The notes beneath the pieces were generated by a model. The model saw only the letters and a program-made list of their open reading frames with translations, ran no database searches and was not told the origin of the DNA. 53,086 nucleotides of DNA from a virus. Positions 7,863-13,796 of the stretch are shown in pieces. Each line of letters starts with the position of its first letter. Position 1 is the first letter of the stretch. A program made the position numbers and the translations under genes. The stretch covers positions 1-53,086 of IMG/VR virus record IMGVR_UViG_3300026953_000016, one strand, 5' to 3'.

Positions 7863-7882
7863 GCCACCGCTGCCGCGGCGGC
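7863..7882 (-). other. Hairpin downstream of VR2
   Basis: The coding strand reads GCCGCCGC-GGCA-GCGGTGGC: 8-bp stem with one G-T pair and loop GGCA of the GRNA type. It starts on the last base of the target-2 stop codon, exactly as the VR1 hairpin does. The partial sequence change with kept pairing between the two copies suggests that structure is under selection. Confidence 0.8.
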
Positions 7883-8778
7883 TAAACAGGTTGCAGGTGG
7901 TCACTGCGGCCCCGAGCGCCCAAAAGGCCGACCGAGCTGTCGTTCCAGCTGCCGAGGTCCGCGCAGCGCGAGCCCGCGTTATCGTCGTTGAACCACGACC
8001 CGCCGAAAACGGAGGCACGCGGCTCGTCGGGATCTCCGTCGTGGCCCCAGTCCCACAGATTGCCGGTCATCTGCATCCCGCCAGATCGGCTGGTGCGCGG
8101 CGCATCGAGGCCCGTCTTCACCGGATCGCGCGGCGCGGCACTTTTCTCTGTCACGCCGTAAGCGGCGGCACGGAACTCGTCGTAGCTGAGAAGGGTCTTG
8201 CCGTGTGCGGCCAGCGCCGCTACCGCCGTGGCATAATCGAAGCGCGCAACCTTTTTGCCGTCGGCGCCGATCGGCAGGTCCGTGCCGTCCGCAATCGTCA
8301 CGCCATATATGCTGCTGCCGCTTTTGAGATGATCGACGCCGAGCTTGTAGATGTCGTACCAGAAGCGCTTTCCGTTCACCTCGCACAGGGCCATGCCGCG
8401 CGGATCGGGGCAGGCAGGGCGGAAGCCAATATCCCACAGTGAGCAGGGATTGATCGCCGGAATATCATTCCCACCACTTTGCGCTATCGCATTGCCGCCT
8501 GGCGCGAAATGGAAGCCGCCAAGCAGCGTATCACCTTCCGGGATTCCGGCTGATCGTGAGACCGATAGAGCCGCTCCGTCGAAGAAGACGGCGTAGTCTG
8601 CACCCGGCATATAGCCGGGCTCTCCGGCAGCATTGAGATGGAGCGGGACCGGCGTGTCCTCGGCAAACGTGTGGCCGCCAAAGACCGTTCCTGCCATGAT
8701 GACAAGGCTTTCACAGCCGGTGGGCTTGAAAATGGGTGCGTTTAAGTCCGGTCTGATCAATTTTGTAGGTATGCTCAT
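7882..8778 (-). CDS. DGR target protein 2 (C-type-lectin/FGE-like variable protein)
   Basis: A second 298-residue variable protein, closely similar to target 1 from LIRPD at the start to the end, with the same GNLWDWGHDGD and RAS-FGGSW motifs before the variable residues (about 252-293). Ten residues differ from the TR-coded protein. It lies about 4.8 kb upstream of TR, with the dnaA- and dnaN-like genes in between, so it is a remote DGR target. ATG at 8778 overlaps the upstream stop (8775-8777) and has GGAG upstream; an in-frame TTG at 8784 is less likely. No signal peptide. Different VR residues in the two copies could give one particle or one lysogen two ligand specificities. Confidence 0.92.
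   Translation of the reverse strand: MSIPTKLIRPDLNAPIFKPTGCESLVIMAGTVFGGHTFAEDTPVPLHLNAAGEPGYMPGADYAVFFDGAALSVSRSAGIPEGDTLLGGFHFAPGGNAIAQSGGNDIPAINPCSLWDIGFRPACPDPRGMALCEVNGKRFWYDIYKLGVDHLKSGSSIYGVTIADGTDLPIGADGKKVARFDYATAVAALAAHGKTLLSYDEFRAAAYGVTEKSAAPRDPVKTGLDAPRTSRSGGMQMTGNLWDWGHDGDPDEPRASVFGGSWFNDDNAGSRCADLGSWNDSSVGLLGARGRSDHLQPV
7894..7924 (-). other. Initiation of mutagenic homing (IMH) region of VR2
   Basis: Identical over 31 bases to the VR1 segment 3576-3606, and differing from TR at the same two positions. Identity here, beside strongly diverged flanking VR positions, is what a recipient-marking homing site predicts. Confidence 0.75.
7900..8024 (-). repeat. DGR variable repeat 2 (VR2)
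   Basis: 125 bp aligned without gaps to TR. I count 12 mismatches by hand, all at adenines of the TR coding strand; no other base has changed. It includes an ATT-to-GTT change (Ile to Val) in the otherwise constant RASIF segment, so mutagenesis reaches the 5' part of the repeat. Confidence 0.95.
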
Positions 8779-9395
8779 ACGCAATCTCCAATGGTTGGCT
8801 GCCGCATTTTGACAGCAGATGTCTGGATGGGAGCATTACGCTCCTTCCGCTGTGCGCGATCGAGGCGTCCGATGGCTGCGATGATGCAGGCAGCGCTGCT
8901 GATCAGTTCGTCGCGCTGGTTGGTGGGGGTAATGGCAGTGACCTCGCCATGCATGGTTAGGTAGAGCAGGGTAGGTTGGCCGCATATGTCGCCAGGCAGC
9001 ATGCGATAGCGATGTTCCGCGCTTTGTTCGCCGCCAAGAATGGCGTAAGCGGCAGCAAGACGAGGCAGATACCAATCCGGCGCTTCGTCATCCTTGACGA
9101 TGCTGTAACCACGGGTTTCAATCTGGTGTCGGCGCTTTGCGGCGATTTCCTCGACAATGTATTCGAATTCGGGAACCTGGCGCCGCCGGCGTCGCCATTC
9201 GTTGAAGCGGCGCAGCCCGTAAGAACGCACCACGCTGATCACCGACATAAAGGCGACGAACACGGCAAAACCGGACCAGGCGCGAACATCGACACTATGG
9301 ATGCCGAACCAGCTTGCGATGGCATTGATGGCGAATCCGATGCCAAGGTTCTGCATGGATTCGGCAAGTGAGGCGCGGCGCGATTGGGCGATCAT
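8775..9395 (-). CDS. Membrane protein, DUF7220-like N-terminus
   Basis: A 206-residue protein. Residues about 1-75 (QSRRASLAESMQNLGIGFAI, then a second hydrophobic stretch and RRFNEWRRRR) resemble the short two-helix phage membrane proteins of the DUF7220 type. The rest (WYLPRLAAAYAILGG, then RDELISSAACIIAAIGRLDRA) resembles a separate, widespread phage protein of unknown role. It looks like a fusion of the two modules; this is inference. Its stop overlaps the start of DGR target 2. Confidence 0.7.
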   Translation of the reverse strand: MIAQSRRASLAESMQNLGIGFAINAIASWFGIHSVDVRAWSGFAVFVAFMSVISVVRSYGLRRFNEWRRRRRQVPEFEYIVEEIAAKRRHQIETRGYSIVKDDEAPDWYLPRLAAAYAILGGEQSAEHRYRMLPGDICGQPTLLYLTMHGEVTAITPTNQRDELISSAACIIAAIGRLDRAQRKERNAPIQTSAVKMRQPTIGDCV

Positions 9396-9400
9396 ACCAA

Positions 9401-9682
9401 TTACTCCGAAATACCAGCGTTCGTTAACTCCTGGAGAAGCGTGGCGCGCTGATCAGTTAAGTCGACTCGAAGAAGGGCTCGAACTTTCTTGGCCGTTTCA
9501 GCTGTCGGTAATGGGTCGATGTCGTCGTTAAGAAGGTGGTATCCGAACAGTCGTGACCGCCGTTCGCCGAGCGCGGTGATCGCTGGTGCCGCATCAAGTT
9601 CGTCCAGCTTTGCCAGGATTGAGCTCATGCGCTCAATCAATCGTGCTTTGGCGGCGTATTGGGATACTTGGAAAAGCTTCAT
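9401..9682 (-). CDS. Hypothetical helical protein
   Basis: A 93-residue, mostly helical soluble protein (KARLIERMSSILAKLDELDAA; ETAKKVRALLRVDLTDQRATLLQEL). The ATG overlaps the stop of the upstream gene (ATGA at 9679-9682). No family recognised. Confidence 0.65.
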   Translation of the reverse strand: MKLFQVSQYAAKARLIERMSSILAKLDELDAAPAITALGERRSRLFGYHLLNDDIDPLPTAETAKKVRALLRVDLTDQRATLLQELTNAGISE

Positions 9683-9939
9683 GACACTTTCCCCTGAGCA
9701 GCACGTGGTGTGCGATAGATGCGGCTGACTTTGTTGGCGTCGGCAGAAACGACAGTGCCACCGATCGTGCGTACGCTGAGGCTTTCCACAGCGAGGGTAT
9801 TGCCGCGGGCGGAAATCGTGCGACCCTGGATGTAGCCCTCGCGGCCATCGGATAGGCGGGCGGGGTCACCGATACGCCAGGCGCAATCTTGCAGTCCGGC
9901 GACTTGGAGTACCGAAGCGCGGGTGAGCAATGCAGTCAT
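9679..9939 (-). CDS. Hypothetical beta-rich protein
   Basis: An 86-residue protein with alternating short hydrophobic strands (CAWRIGDPARLSDGREGYIQGRT and LAVESLSVRTIGGTVVSA), suggesting a small beta-barrel. Start and stop both overlap neighbouring genes, so it belongs to the operon. No family recognised. Confidence 0.65.
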   Translation of the reverse strand: MTALLTRASVLQVAGLQDCAWRIGDPARLSDGREGYIQGRTISARGNTLAVESLSVRTIGGTVVSADANKVSRIYRTPRAAQGKVS

Positions 9940-10091
9940 CAGTGAATCTCCATCGTGATGCCGGCGTGGATTTGCGATGTGGCGTTGACGGCAAGAGTGA
10001 TGAACAGTGCGGATTCGCCGGCCATCACGATCAAGAGCGCGATCCAGATTGCGGCAGGATGTTCGGCAAAGAAGGCTTTGAACGGTTTCAT
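9939..10091 (-). CDS. Small membrane protein (50 aa)
   Basis: Starts MKPFKAFFAEHP, followed by one hydrophobic helix (AAIWIALLIVMAGESALFITLAV in two blocks). I chose the ATG at 10091, which overlaps the stop of the next small gene as ATGA, over a longer frame to 10139. Short single-pass proteins are common in phage early operons; function unknown. Confidence 0.65.
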   Translation of the reverse strand: MKPFKAFFAEHPAAIWIALLIVMAGESALFITLAVNATSQIHAGITMEIH

Positions 10092-10222
10092 CGCAGCAAC
10101 ATCCAAAGCGTAAAAGCGAACGTGCCGATGCCGGACCAAGCGGTCAGTGCGAGCAGGAAGATGAAGGGCACCCGATGATTGGGGTGGCGCTGCAGATCCT
10201 CCAAAAGATCAAATTTTCGCAT
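10088..10222 (-). CDS. Small membrane protein (44 aa)
   Basis: Starts MRKFDLLEDLQRHPNHR and then has one membrane helix (VPFIFLLALTAWSGIG, TFAFTLWMLL). A strong ribosome-binding site (GAGGAGG) lies at correct distance from the ATG at 10222, which supports this short start over the frame reaching 10300. It is coupled to the following 50-residue membrane protein, and the two may work as a pair. Confidence 0.7.
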   Translation of the reverse strand: MRKFDLLEDLQRHPNHRVPFIFLLALTAWSGIGTFAFTLWMLLR

Positions 10223-10235
10223 AACGACTTCCTCC

Positions 10236-10772
10236 TCACCGCGCATTGCGTGCCGCGATGGCGTAGGCATTGAGGTCTGAGACGAACTTGTCCGCGGCAC
10301 GATCCCAATTGAGCGGGCGAATTACGCTTTGCAGTGACCTTATGCCTTTGGCATGCGCGCGGGCGATGTGATCGGCGGGGCCTATGTCAAATTGGGAGCG
10401 CTCGGATAATTCCGCGCGCTCGTGCATGGCGGCGAACATGGCCATATGATCGTCGCCTGGGAGCGGGTTGAAGTCATGAAGGCCGAAGTTCGCCAGCATC
10501 TCGGCGCGCTGCTGGTAGCGGGTGTAGCCGCTCAACTCGCCGTCAAGTGCATCTTCGGCATGGTGAAGCAGGGCATATAGCGCTGCGCGAGGTCCTTGAT
10601 TGAAGCCGCAGACTTTCAGCATCTCGGCCGCCACGACGCAGCAATGCTGGGCCAAAGAATAAAAGCATTCGCCTGTGAGCCCTGGGTAAACGGCTCGCTG
10701 CGCCAGCCGCAGAGCAACCGCTTTGGCTGTCAGTGGGGCCGGATTTGGGGAAAGGCGAGCAGTAGCTGGCAT
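10236..10772 (-). CDS. HD-fold phosphohydrolase-like protein with altered HD motif
   Basis: First gene of the leftward operon, 178 residues. It resembles phage HD-domain proteins of the YfbR/5'-deoxynucleotidase type: FYSLAQHCCVVAAEM carries the first metal ligand (H43), and YALLHHAEDALDGE aligns with the usual LLHDAxEA. The Asp of the HD pair is His here (H70-H71; CAT where GAT would be Asp), so metal binding may be changed or lost. Nucleotide pool processing is the family role. I start at ATG 10772; an in-frame TTG at 10784 is possible given the nearby promoter. Confidence 0.75.
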   Translation of the reverse strand: MPATARLSPNPAPLTAKAVALRLAQRAVYPGLTGECFYSLAQHCCVVAAEMLKVCGFNQGPRAALYALLHHAEDALDGELSGYTRYQQRAEMLANFGLHDFNPLPGDDHMAMFAAMHERAELSERSQFDIGPADHIARAHAKGIRSLQSVIRPLNWDRAADKFVSDLNAYAIAARNAR

Positions 10773-10800
10773 GGCGCGGCCCAAAAGATGACGGGGCGCA

Positions 10801-10829
10801 CCGTAGGCTCAGAATTATGAGCCTGTCAA
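10801..10829 (-). promoter_or_regulatory. Leftward promoter with embedded repressor operator
   Basis: Read leftward, TTGACA (10829-10824) is followed by an 18-base spacer/operator and then CTACGG (10806-10801) at about 17-base spacing. The -35 box is perfect, the -10 box weak. The arrangement repeats the rightward promoter, with the operator filling the -35/-10 gap, so repressor binding should shut off the whole leftward operon including int, the DGR and the DnaA/DnaN-like genes. Confidence 0.65.
10806..10823. promoter_or_regulatory. Repressor operator OL1
   Basis: GGCTCAGAATTATGAGCC, an 18-bp palindrome with one mismatch. It differs by one base from the perfect palindrome in front of the rightward operon, and is therefore very likely a binding site of the CI-type repressor at 11549-12211. 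Confidence 0.8.
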
Positions 10830-10837
10830 CACTGTCG

Positions 10838-10855
10838 CGCTCAGAATTATACGCG
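10838..10855. promoter_or_regulatory. Repressor operator OL2
   Basis: CGCTCAGAATTATACGCG, a weaker copy of the same operator with its centre 32 bases (three helical turns) from OL1. The spacing would let two repressor dimers bind cooperatively on one face of the DNA. Confidence 0.65.
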
Positions 10856-10945
10856 GCCGGTAGGCAAGTGGTTGGCGAGAGGTTAACAGGCCTAAACCCT
10901 GTGGTGATTTTATGCTAGGGCAATTGCGGCAAGTTGGCGGGTATC

Positions 10946-11554
10946 ATGAGCGAATCGGGATCGGCAGCGCGGGCGTTTCAATCCGGTTTTTTTGGCTGCT
11001 TCGGGGTATTGGTCGCGATGGTGGTGATCGTGGTGGTGATGATTGCGCCGTGGTCACGATCAAGCACGCCATCACAACTTGCCTCCGCGGTGCCACAGGC
11101 ACCCGTCGCGCGAGAATGGGTGGAGCGGCGGGATGTTTCGAAGCTCAACGACAGCCCGCAATATTTCGCCTGGATAAAGCCTGAAGGTGAACACAAGGAT
11201 AGCTATGGCAGCGAGATCGACCCATCGTTGATCATCCGTTGTATGGATCGGCATGTTGAGGTTGAAATCGATGCCGGACGATATATCGGAGGCATCGGCG
11301 AAGGTACTCTGGTCACGGTTCGTTTTGATGGCGGCAAGGCCACGCGCGAGCGTTGGTCACCTTCAGACGATCAAAAAGGAACCTTTTCGCCAAATGCGAA
11401 GCGGTTTCTGAAGCAGCTCGCCGGCGCAGACCGCGTTATCATCCGGCTGCAACCGGAATACCTGGCGGGTGATACTTTCGAATTTCGGGTCAAGCACCCT
11501 GCCGATCGAGTGCGGGAGGTCGCGAAGGCGTGCCGCTGGAATGCAGGTCTATAG
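10946..11554 (+). CDS. VasI/EvfG-like membrane-anchored protein
   Basis: A 202-residue protein with an N-terminal membrane anchor (about residues 13-36) and a periplasmic domain. The pattern NDSPQYFAWI, PSLIIRCMDRHVEVEI, VTVRFDGG, RERWSPSDDQ and FSPNAKRFLKQL matches the VasI/EvfG family, first named in type VI secretion clusters and also found alone in phages. It reads against the flanking leftward genes and converges on the repressor gene, overlapping its end by 6 bases. That placement is typical of cargo expressed separately from the lytic genes. Start ATG at 10946; no strong ribosome-binding site. Confidence 0.75.
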   Translation: MSESGSAARAFQSGFFGCFGVLVAMVVIVVVMIAPWSRSSTPSQLASAVPQAPVAREWVERRDVSKLNDSPQYFAWIKPEGEHKDSYGSEIDPSLIIRCMDRHVEVEIDAGRYIGGIGEGTLVTVRFDGGKATRERWSPSDDQKGTFSPNAKRFLKQLAGADRVIIRLQPEYLAGDTFEFRVKHPADRVREVAKACRWNAGL

Positions 11555-12211
11555 GCGTCCGAAGCGCCAAAGAACGGGCCCGATAATATGGGCATCCGCT
11601 GCATCCACTTCATAAGGTGGAAAGACGTTGCTATTATCTGAAATGATGCGGAAGCGAGGGCGGCCACCGACGATGCTCTCAATCCGCTTCACCACAACGC
11701 CGATCCCATCCCACAACACATAGATCAGTCCGGGCTGGAACTCACGGGCATCGCTCATCAGGCGGATAATGCCAATGTCTCCGTCTTGGATCGTCGGAAG
11801 CATGGAGTCGCCCCGGAATTGAACGCAGCGCAATCGCGGCTGATCCGATCCGATCACCTGACTGATGATATCGCGCCGGACATAAAAAGGCGGCGCTTCC
11901 GGTTCCTCGACAATGGTAAAGCCGTTTCCAGCGCCAGCGCGGACCTCCAGACTCTTGATGCCGATGACATGTTTCATAGGGGACTCGGCCACGGGAATAG
12001 GTTCGCCTGTGAGTTCGGACACGTTCGCGTCTGCCGCAGCTGCAAGTTTCTGGAGCGTAGAATAGGTCAATGATGCCGTCGCACCATTCAGGAAATTATG
12101 AATAGTTCCTTCGGCAATGCGGGCTCGCTTCGCCCAAGGTTTGATCTTCAAACCGCGGCTTTCCATGAACTGCCTAAAAACTTGTCTGTTGTGGCCGCCA
12201 GGGTCGCTCAT
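11549..12211 (-). CDS. cI-like: CI/LexA-type phage repressor
   Basis: A 220-residue lysogeny repressor. Residues about 8-70 form an XRE helix-turn-helix domain (WAKRARIAEGTIHNFLNG). The C-terminal S24 peptidase domain shows nucleophile S136 in FRGDSMLPT and general base K175 in GVVVKRIE, with candidate Ala-Gly cleavage sites at 92-95 (RAGAG). It should be inactivated by RecA-stimulated self-cleavage after DNA damage. I start at ATG 12211, since the longer frame to 12400 would run over both the operators and the rightward promoter. It should bind the 18-bp palindromes at 10806, 10838, 12246 and 12286. Confidence 0.93.
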   Translation of the reverse strand: MSDPGGHNRQVFRQFMESRGLKIKPWAKRARIAEGTIHNFLNGATASLTYSTLQKLAAAADANVSELTGEPIPVAESPMKHVIGIKSLEVRAGAGNGFTIVEEPEAPPFYVRRDIISQVIGSDQPRLRCVQFRGDSMLPTIQDGDIGIIRLMSDAREFQPGLIYVLWDGIGVVVKRIESIVGGRPRFRIISDNSNVFPPYEVDAADAHIIGPVLWRFGRL

Positions 12212-12245
12212 GGCGCGAACAATGGCGGGCCGAGTACAAACGACT

Positions 12246-12263
12246 AGCCCGGAATTATGAGCA
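12246..12263. promoter_or_regulatory. Repressor operator OR2 (partial)
   Basis: Right half TTATGAGCA matches the operator half-site, left half AGCCCGGAA only in part. Centre is 40 bases from OR1 and close to the expected promoter of the repressor gene, so it may serve autoregulation. Confidence 0.5.
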
Positions 12264-12279
12264 TCCCTTGTTCTCGCGG

Positions 12280-12309
12280 TTGACAGGCTCATAATTATGA
12301 GCCTATCAC
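12280..12309 (+). promoter_or_regulatory. Rightward promoter with embedded operator
   Basis: TTGACA at 12280-12285, a 17-18 base spacer consisting of the operator, then TATCAC (12304-12309). Transcription would start near 12316, which is the A of the first start codon. The design mirrors the leftward promoter. Confidence 0.7.
12286..12303. promoter_or_regulatory. Repressor operator OR1 (perfect palindrome)
   Basis: GGCTCATAATTATGAGCC, an 18-bp perfect palindrome between the -35 and -10 boxes of the rightward promoter. It is the best copy of the operator in the window. Confidence 0.85.
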
Positions 12310-12315
12310 TTGCGC

Positions 12316-12525
12316 ATGAGCACTGCGCCGTTCGCCGAACAATCCTTGGGCCTGGTCCGTCAAGCTGTTGAAGCCACGAGCAAAAAGCATGTGGCGGCAA
12401 TCGCTGGGATATCGGACGCCATTCTCGCCCGGCTCGATGACCCCGATTTCAGCCCGCATTTGCGGACCCTGAGGAAGCTGGAAGCCGCTGCGCGGCAGGT
12501 ACTTGGTCAAAAAGAGGACGCATGA
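12316..12525 (+). CDS. Cro-position small DNA-binding protein
   Basis: A 69-residue helical protein, first gene of the rightward operon and divergent from the repressor. The segment KKHVAAIAGISDAILARLDD looks like a helix-turn-helix, so a Cro-like role is likely by position. The ATG at 12316 sits at the predicted transcription start, and no ribosome-binding site exists between promoter and start, so the message is probably leaderless. Confidence 0.7.
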   Translation: MSTAPFAEQSLGLVRQAVEATSKKHVAAIAGISDAILARLDDPDFSPHLRTLRKLEAAARQVLGQKEDA

Positions 12526-13064
12526 CCATGAACTCCAAAAAGCGTCCACAGTCTGGCATGCCTGCGAAGTTCCCGCTGCCACAACGTCGCGGCGGCTTTA
12601 AAGCAATCAAACCCCGCGCCCACGGCTCTGCTGAGGACGTGATCCGCCGCGCGGTGGACGAGGCTGGCGGTGCCGCCGTGGTGGCGCAGTTCTTCGAAGT
12701 CGATGAACAGATGCCATATCGCTGGTCGGACCCGACGCGGCGCGAGCAGCTGTCGGTCGGCCGCGCGTTGCGCATGACGCATTTCTTGAATGCAACGGCG
12801 TTCGCCGAAGCTTTCGCGGCAGCGGCTGGCGGCCTCTATGTGCCGGTTTGTGCTGAGAGCAATACGGGTTCGCTGCTTTCGTTGGGTGTTGAGTCCAATC
12901 AAGAGCTTGCCGATCTCATCATGCGGATCACGAAGGCGCTTGATGATGGCAAGGTCACCCAGAAAGAGCGCGACGGACTTTTGTTGGCTCTCGACGTGCT
13001 GCTGCGCACGCTTTGCGCAATGCGCGCCAATCTCACGGTTTCCGATGAAGGCGGTGCGCTGTGA
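12522..13064 (+). CDS. CII-like phage regulatory protein (CP76 type)
   Basis: A 180-residue protein whose middle (AEDVIRRAVDEAGGAAVVAQFF, then MPYRWSDPTRREQLSV) resembles the helix-turn-helix region of the Phage_CP76/CII regulator family, followed by a helical C-terminus. Such proteins affect the lysis-lysogeny decision. GAGG lies before the ATG at 12522, which overlaps the previous stop; an ATG at 12528 is an alternative. Confidence 0.65.
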   Translation: MTMNSKKRPQSGMPAKFPLPQRRGGFKAIKPRAHGSAEDVIRRAVDEAGGAAVVAQFFEVDEQMPYRWSDPTRREQLSVGRALRMTHFLNATAFAEAFAAAAGGLYVPVCAESNTGSLLSLGVESNQELADLIMRITKALDDGKVTQKERDGLLLALDVLLRTLCAMRANLTVSDEGGAL

Positions 13065-13261
13065 ACCGCCCTCGTTCCGATGCAGGTAGCCCCCAAGCCT
13101 GCATCTGCGCCGCCGGCTCTCCCCCTCTGCGTCCGGCGGCGCACTCCAATTGCTGCCGTAACGGGTGGTCATCCATGCGCGGCGGTTTCCGCGCGTTTTC
13201 CCCCATCCCCACGACTGGGGCCGCGTCGATCGGTGTGGCCCATTTTTCTGCAGGTGCGTGA
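13061..13261 (+). CDS. Possible small protein (66 aa), doubtful
   Basis: A GTG-started frame that overlaps the previous stop (GTGA) and the next start (TGATG), as coupled genes in this operon do. Against it, the composition is rich in Pro, Ser, Arg and Cys without visible fold, and the frame could be chance between two real genes. Confidence 0.35.
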   Translation: MNRPRSDAGSPQACICAAGSPPLRPAAHSNCCRNGWSSMRGGFRAFSPIPTTGAASIGVAHFSAGA

Positions 13262-13455
13262 TGGCGCTGCGTGTTTCCAGGATCGCCAGCTTTGAACGCC
13301 GCTTCGCCGCGGTCGCCTTCGCCCAAGCCGAACGGCAGAGCAAACGCGCGCCGCATTCTCTCATCGCCAGCCTAGAGCTCCAGCTGGCCGCGCTTAAGGG
13401 TGCAAGCGACCTCGTAGCTGCACGCATTGCGCGGCTGAAAGGTGGTGCAGCATGA
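13261..13455 (+). CDS. Hypothetical helical protein (64 aa)
   Basis: Starts MALRVSRIASFERRF and is helical and basic throughout (HSLIASLELQLAALKGASDLVAARIARL), which suggests a coiled coil. I chose the ATG at 13261 over a longer frame from 13165. Its stop overlaps the next start. No family recognised. Confidence 0.6.
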   Translation: MALRVSRIASFERRFAAVAFAQAERQSKRAPHSLIASLELQLAALKGASDLVAARIARLKGGAA

Positions 13456-13796
13456 AGCGCAGCAAAAAGCGCATGTCGGCCCGATCGGAATTGGCGTTGG
13501 CTCTGGCGTTGGCGGCACGCGACATCGCCTATGCCGCTGGCCGCGCGAAGGCGCGCTCCGATGCTGAGTGCATTCCGAAATCGTTGCCGGAGAAATACCA
13601 AAAGGGGTGGGGCCTGATGGCCGCGCATGGCCGCGCCATCATGAAAATCTTGCCGAACTTGCCCGCTGAACAATGGCCGGAAACAGCCTCCGTTCTTTGC
13701 GAGTGCGCAGATGCCATCCAAGGCGGCACGACGCTGGTCTCGGATGTCTCGATCCATGACCGTCGCGGCTATCCCAATGAGAAGAGGCGCGCATGA
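13452..13796 (+). CDS. Hypothetical protein
   Basis: A 114-residue protein with a basic start (MKRSKKRMSARSE), a long Ala/Leu helix and a helical C-terminal half (LPAEQWPETASVLCECADAIQ). It overlaps both neighbours by 4 bases. No family recognised. Confidence 0.65.
   Translation: MKRSKKRMSARSELALALALAARDIAYAAGRAKARSDAECIPKSLPEKYQKGWGLMAAHGRAIMKILPNLPAEQWPETASVLCECADAIQGGTTLVSDVSIHDRRGYPNEKRRA

Noticed and set aside
10785-12315. DnaA boxes near the control region
   Set aside because: I saw no TTATCCACA-like nonamer by eye here or near the DnaA-like gene, but the search was not exhaustive, so no site is claimed.
13080-13295. Overlapping frames at 13080 and 13165
   Set aside because: Alternative frames of the same stretch with Pro/Arg-rich shadow composition; only the coupled GTG frame is kept as doubtful and the ATG at 13261 as real.
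12507-13757. Long minus-strand open frame (416 codons) opposite early genes
   Set aside because: Shadow of the CII-like and following genes; Arg/Ala-rich, no start signal and no recognisable fold.
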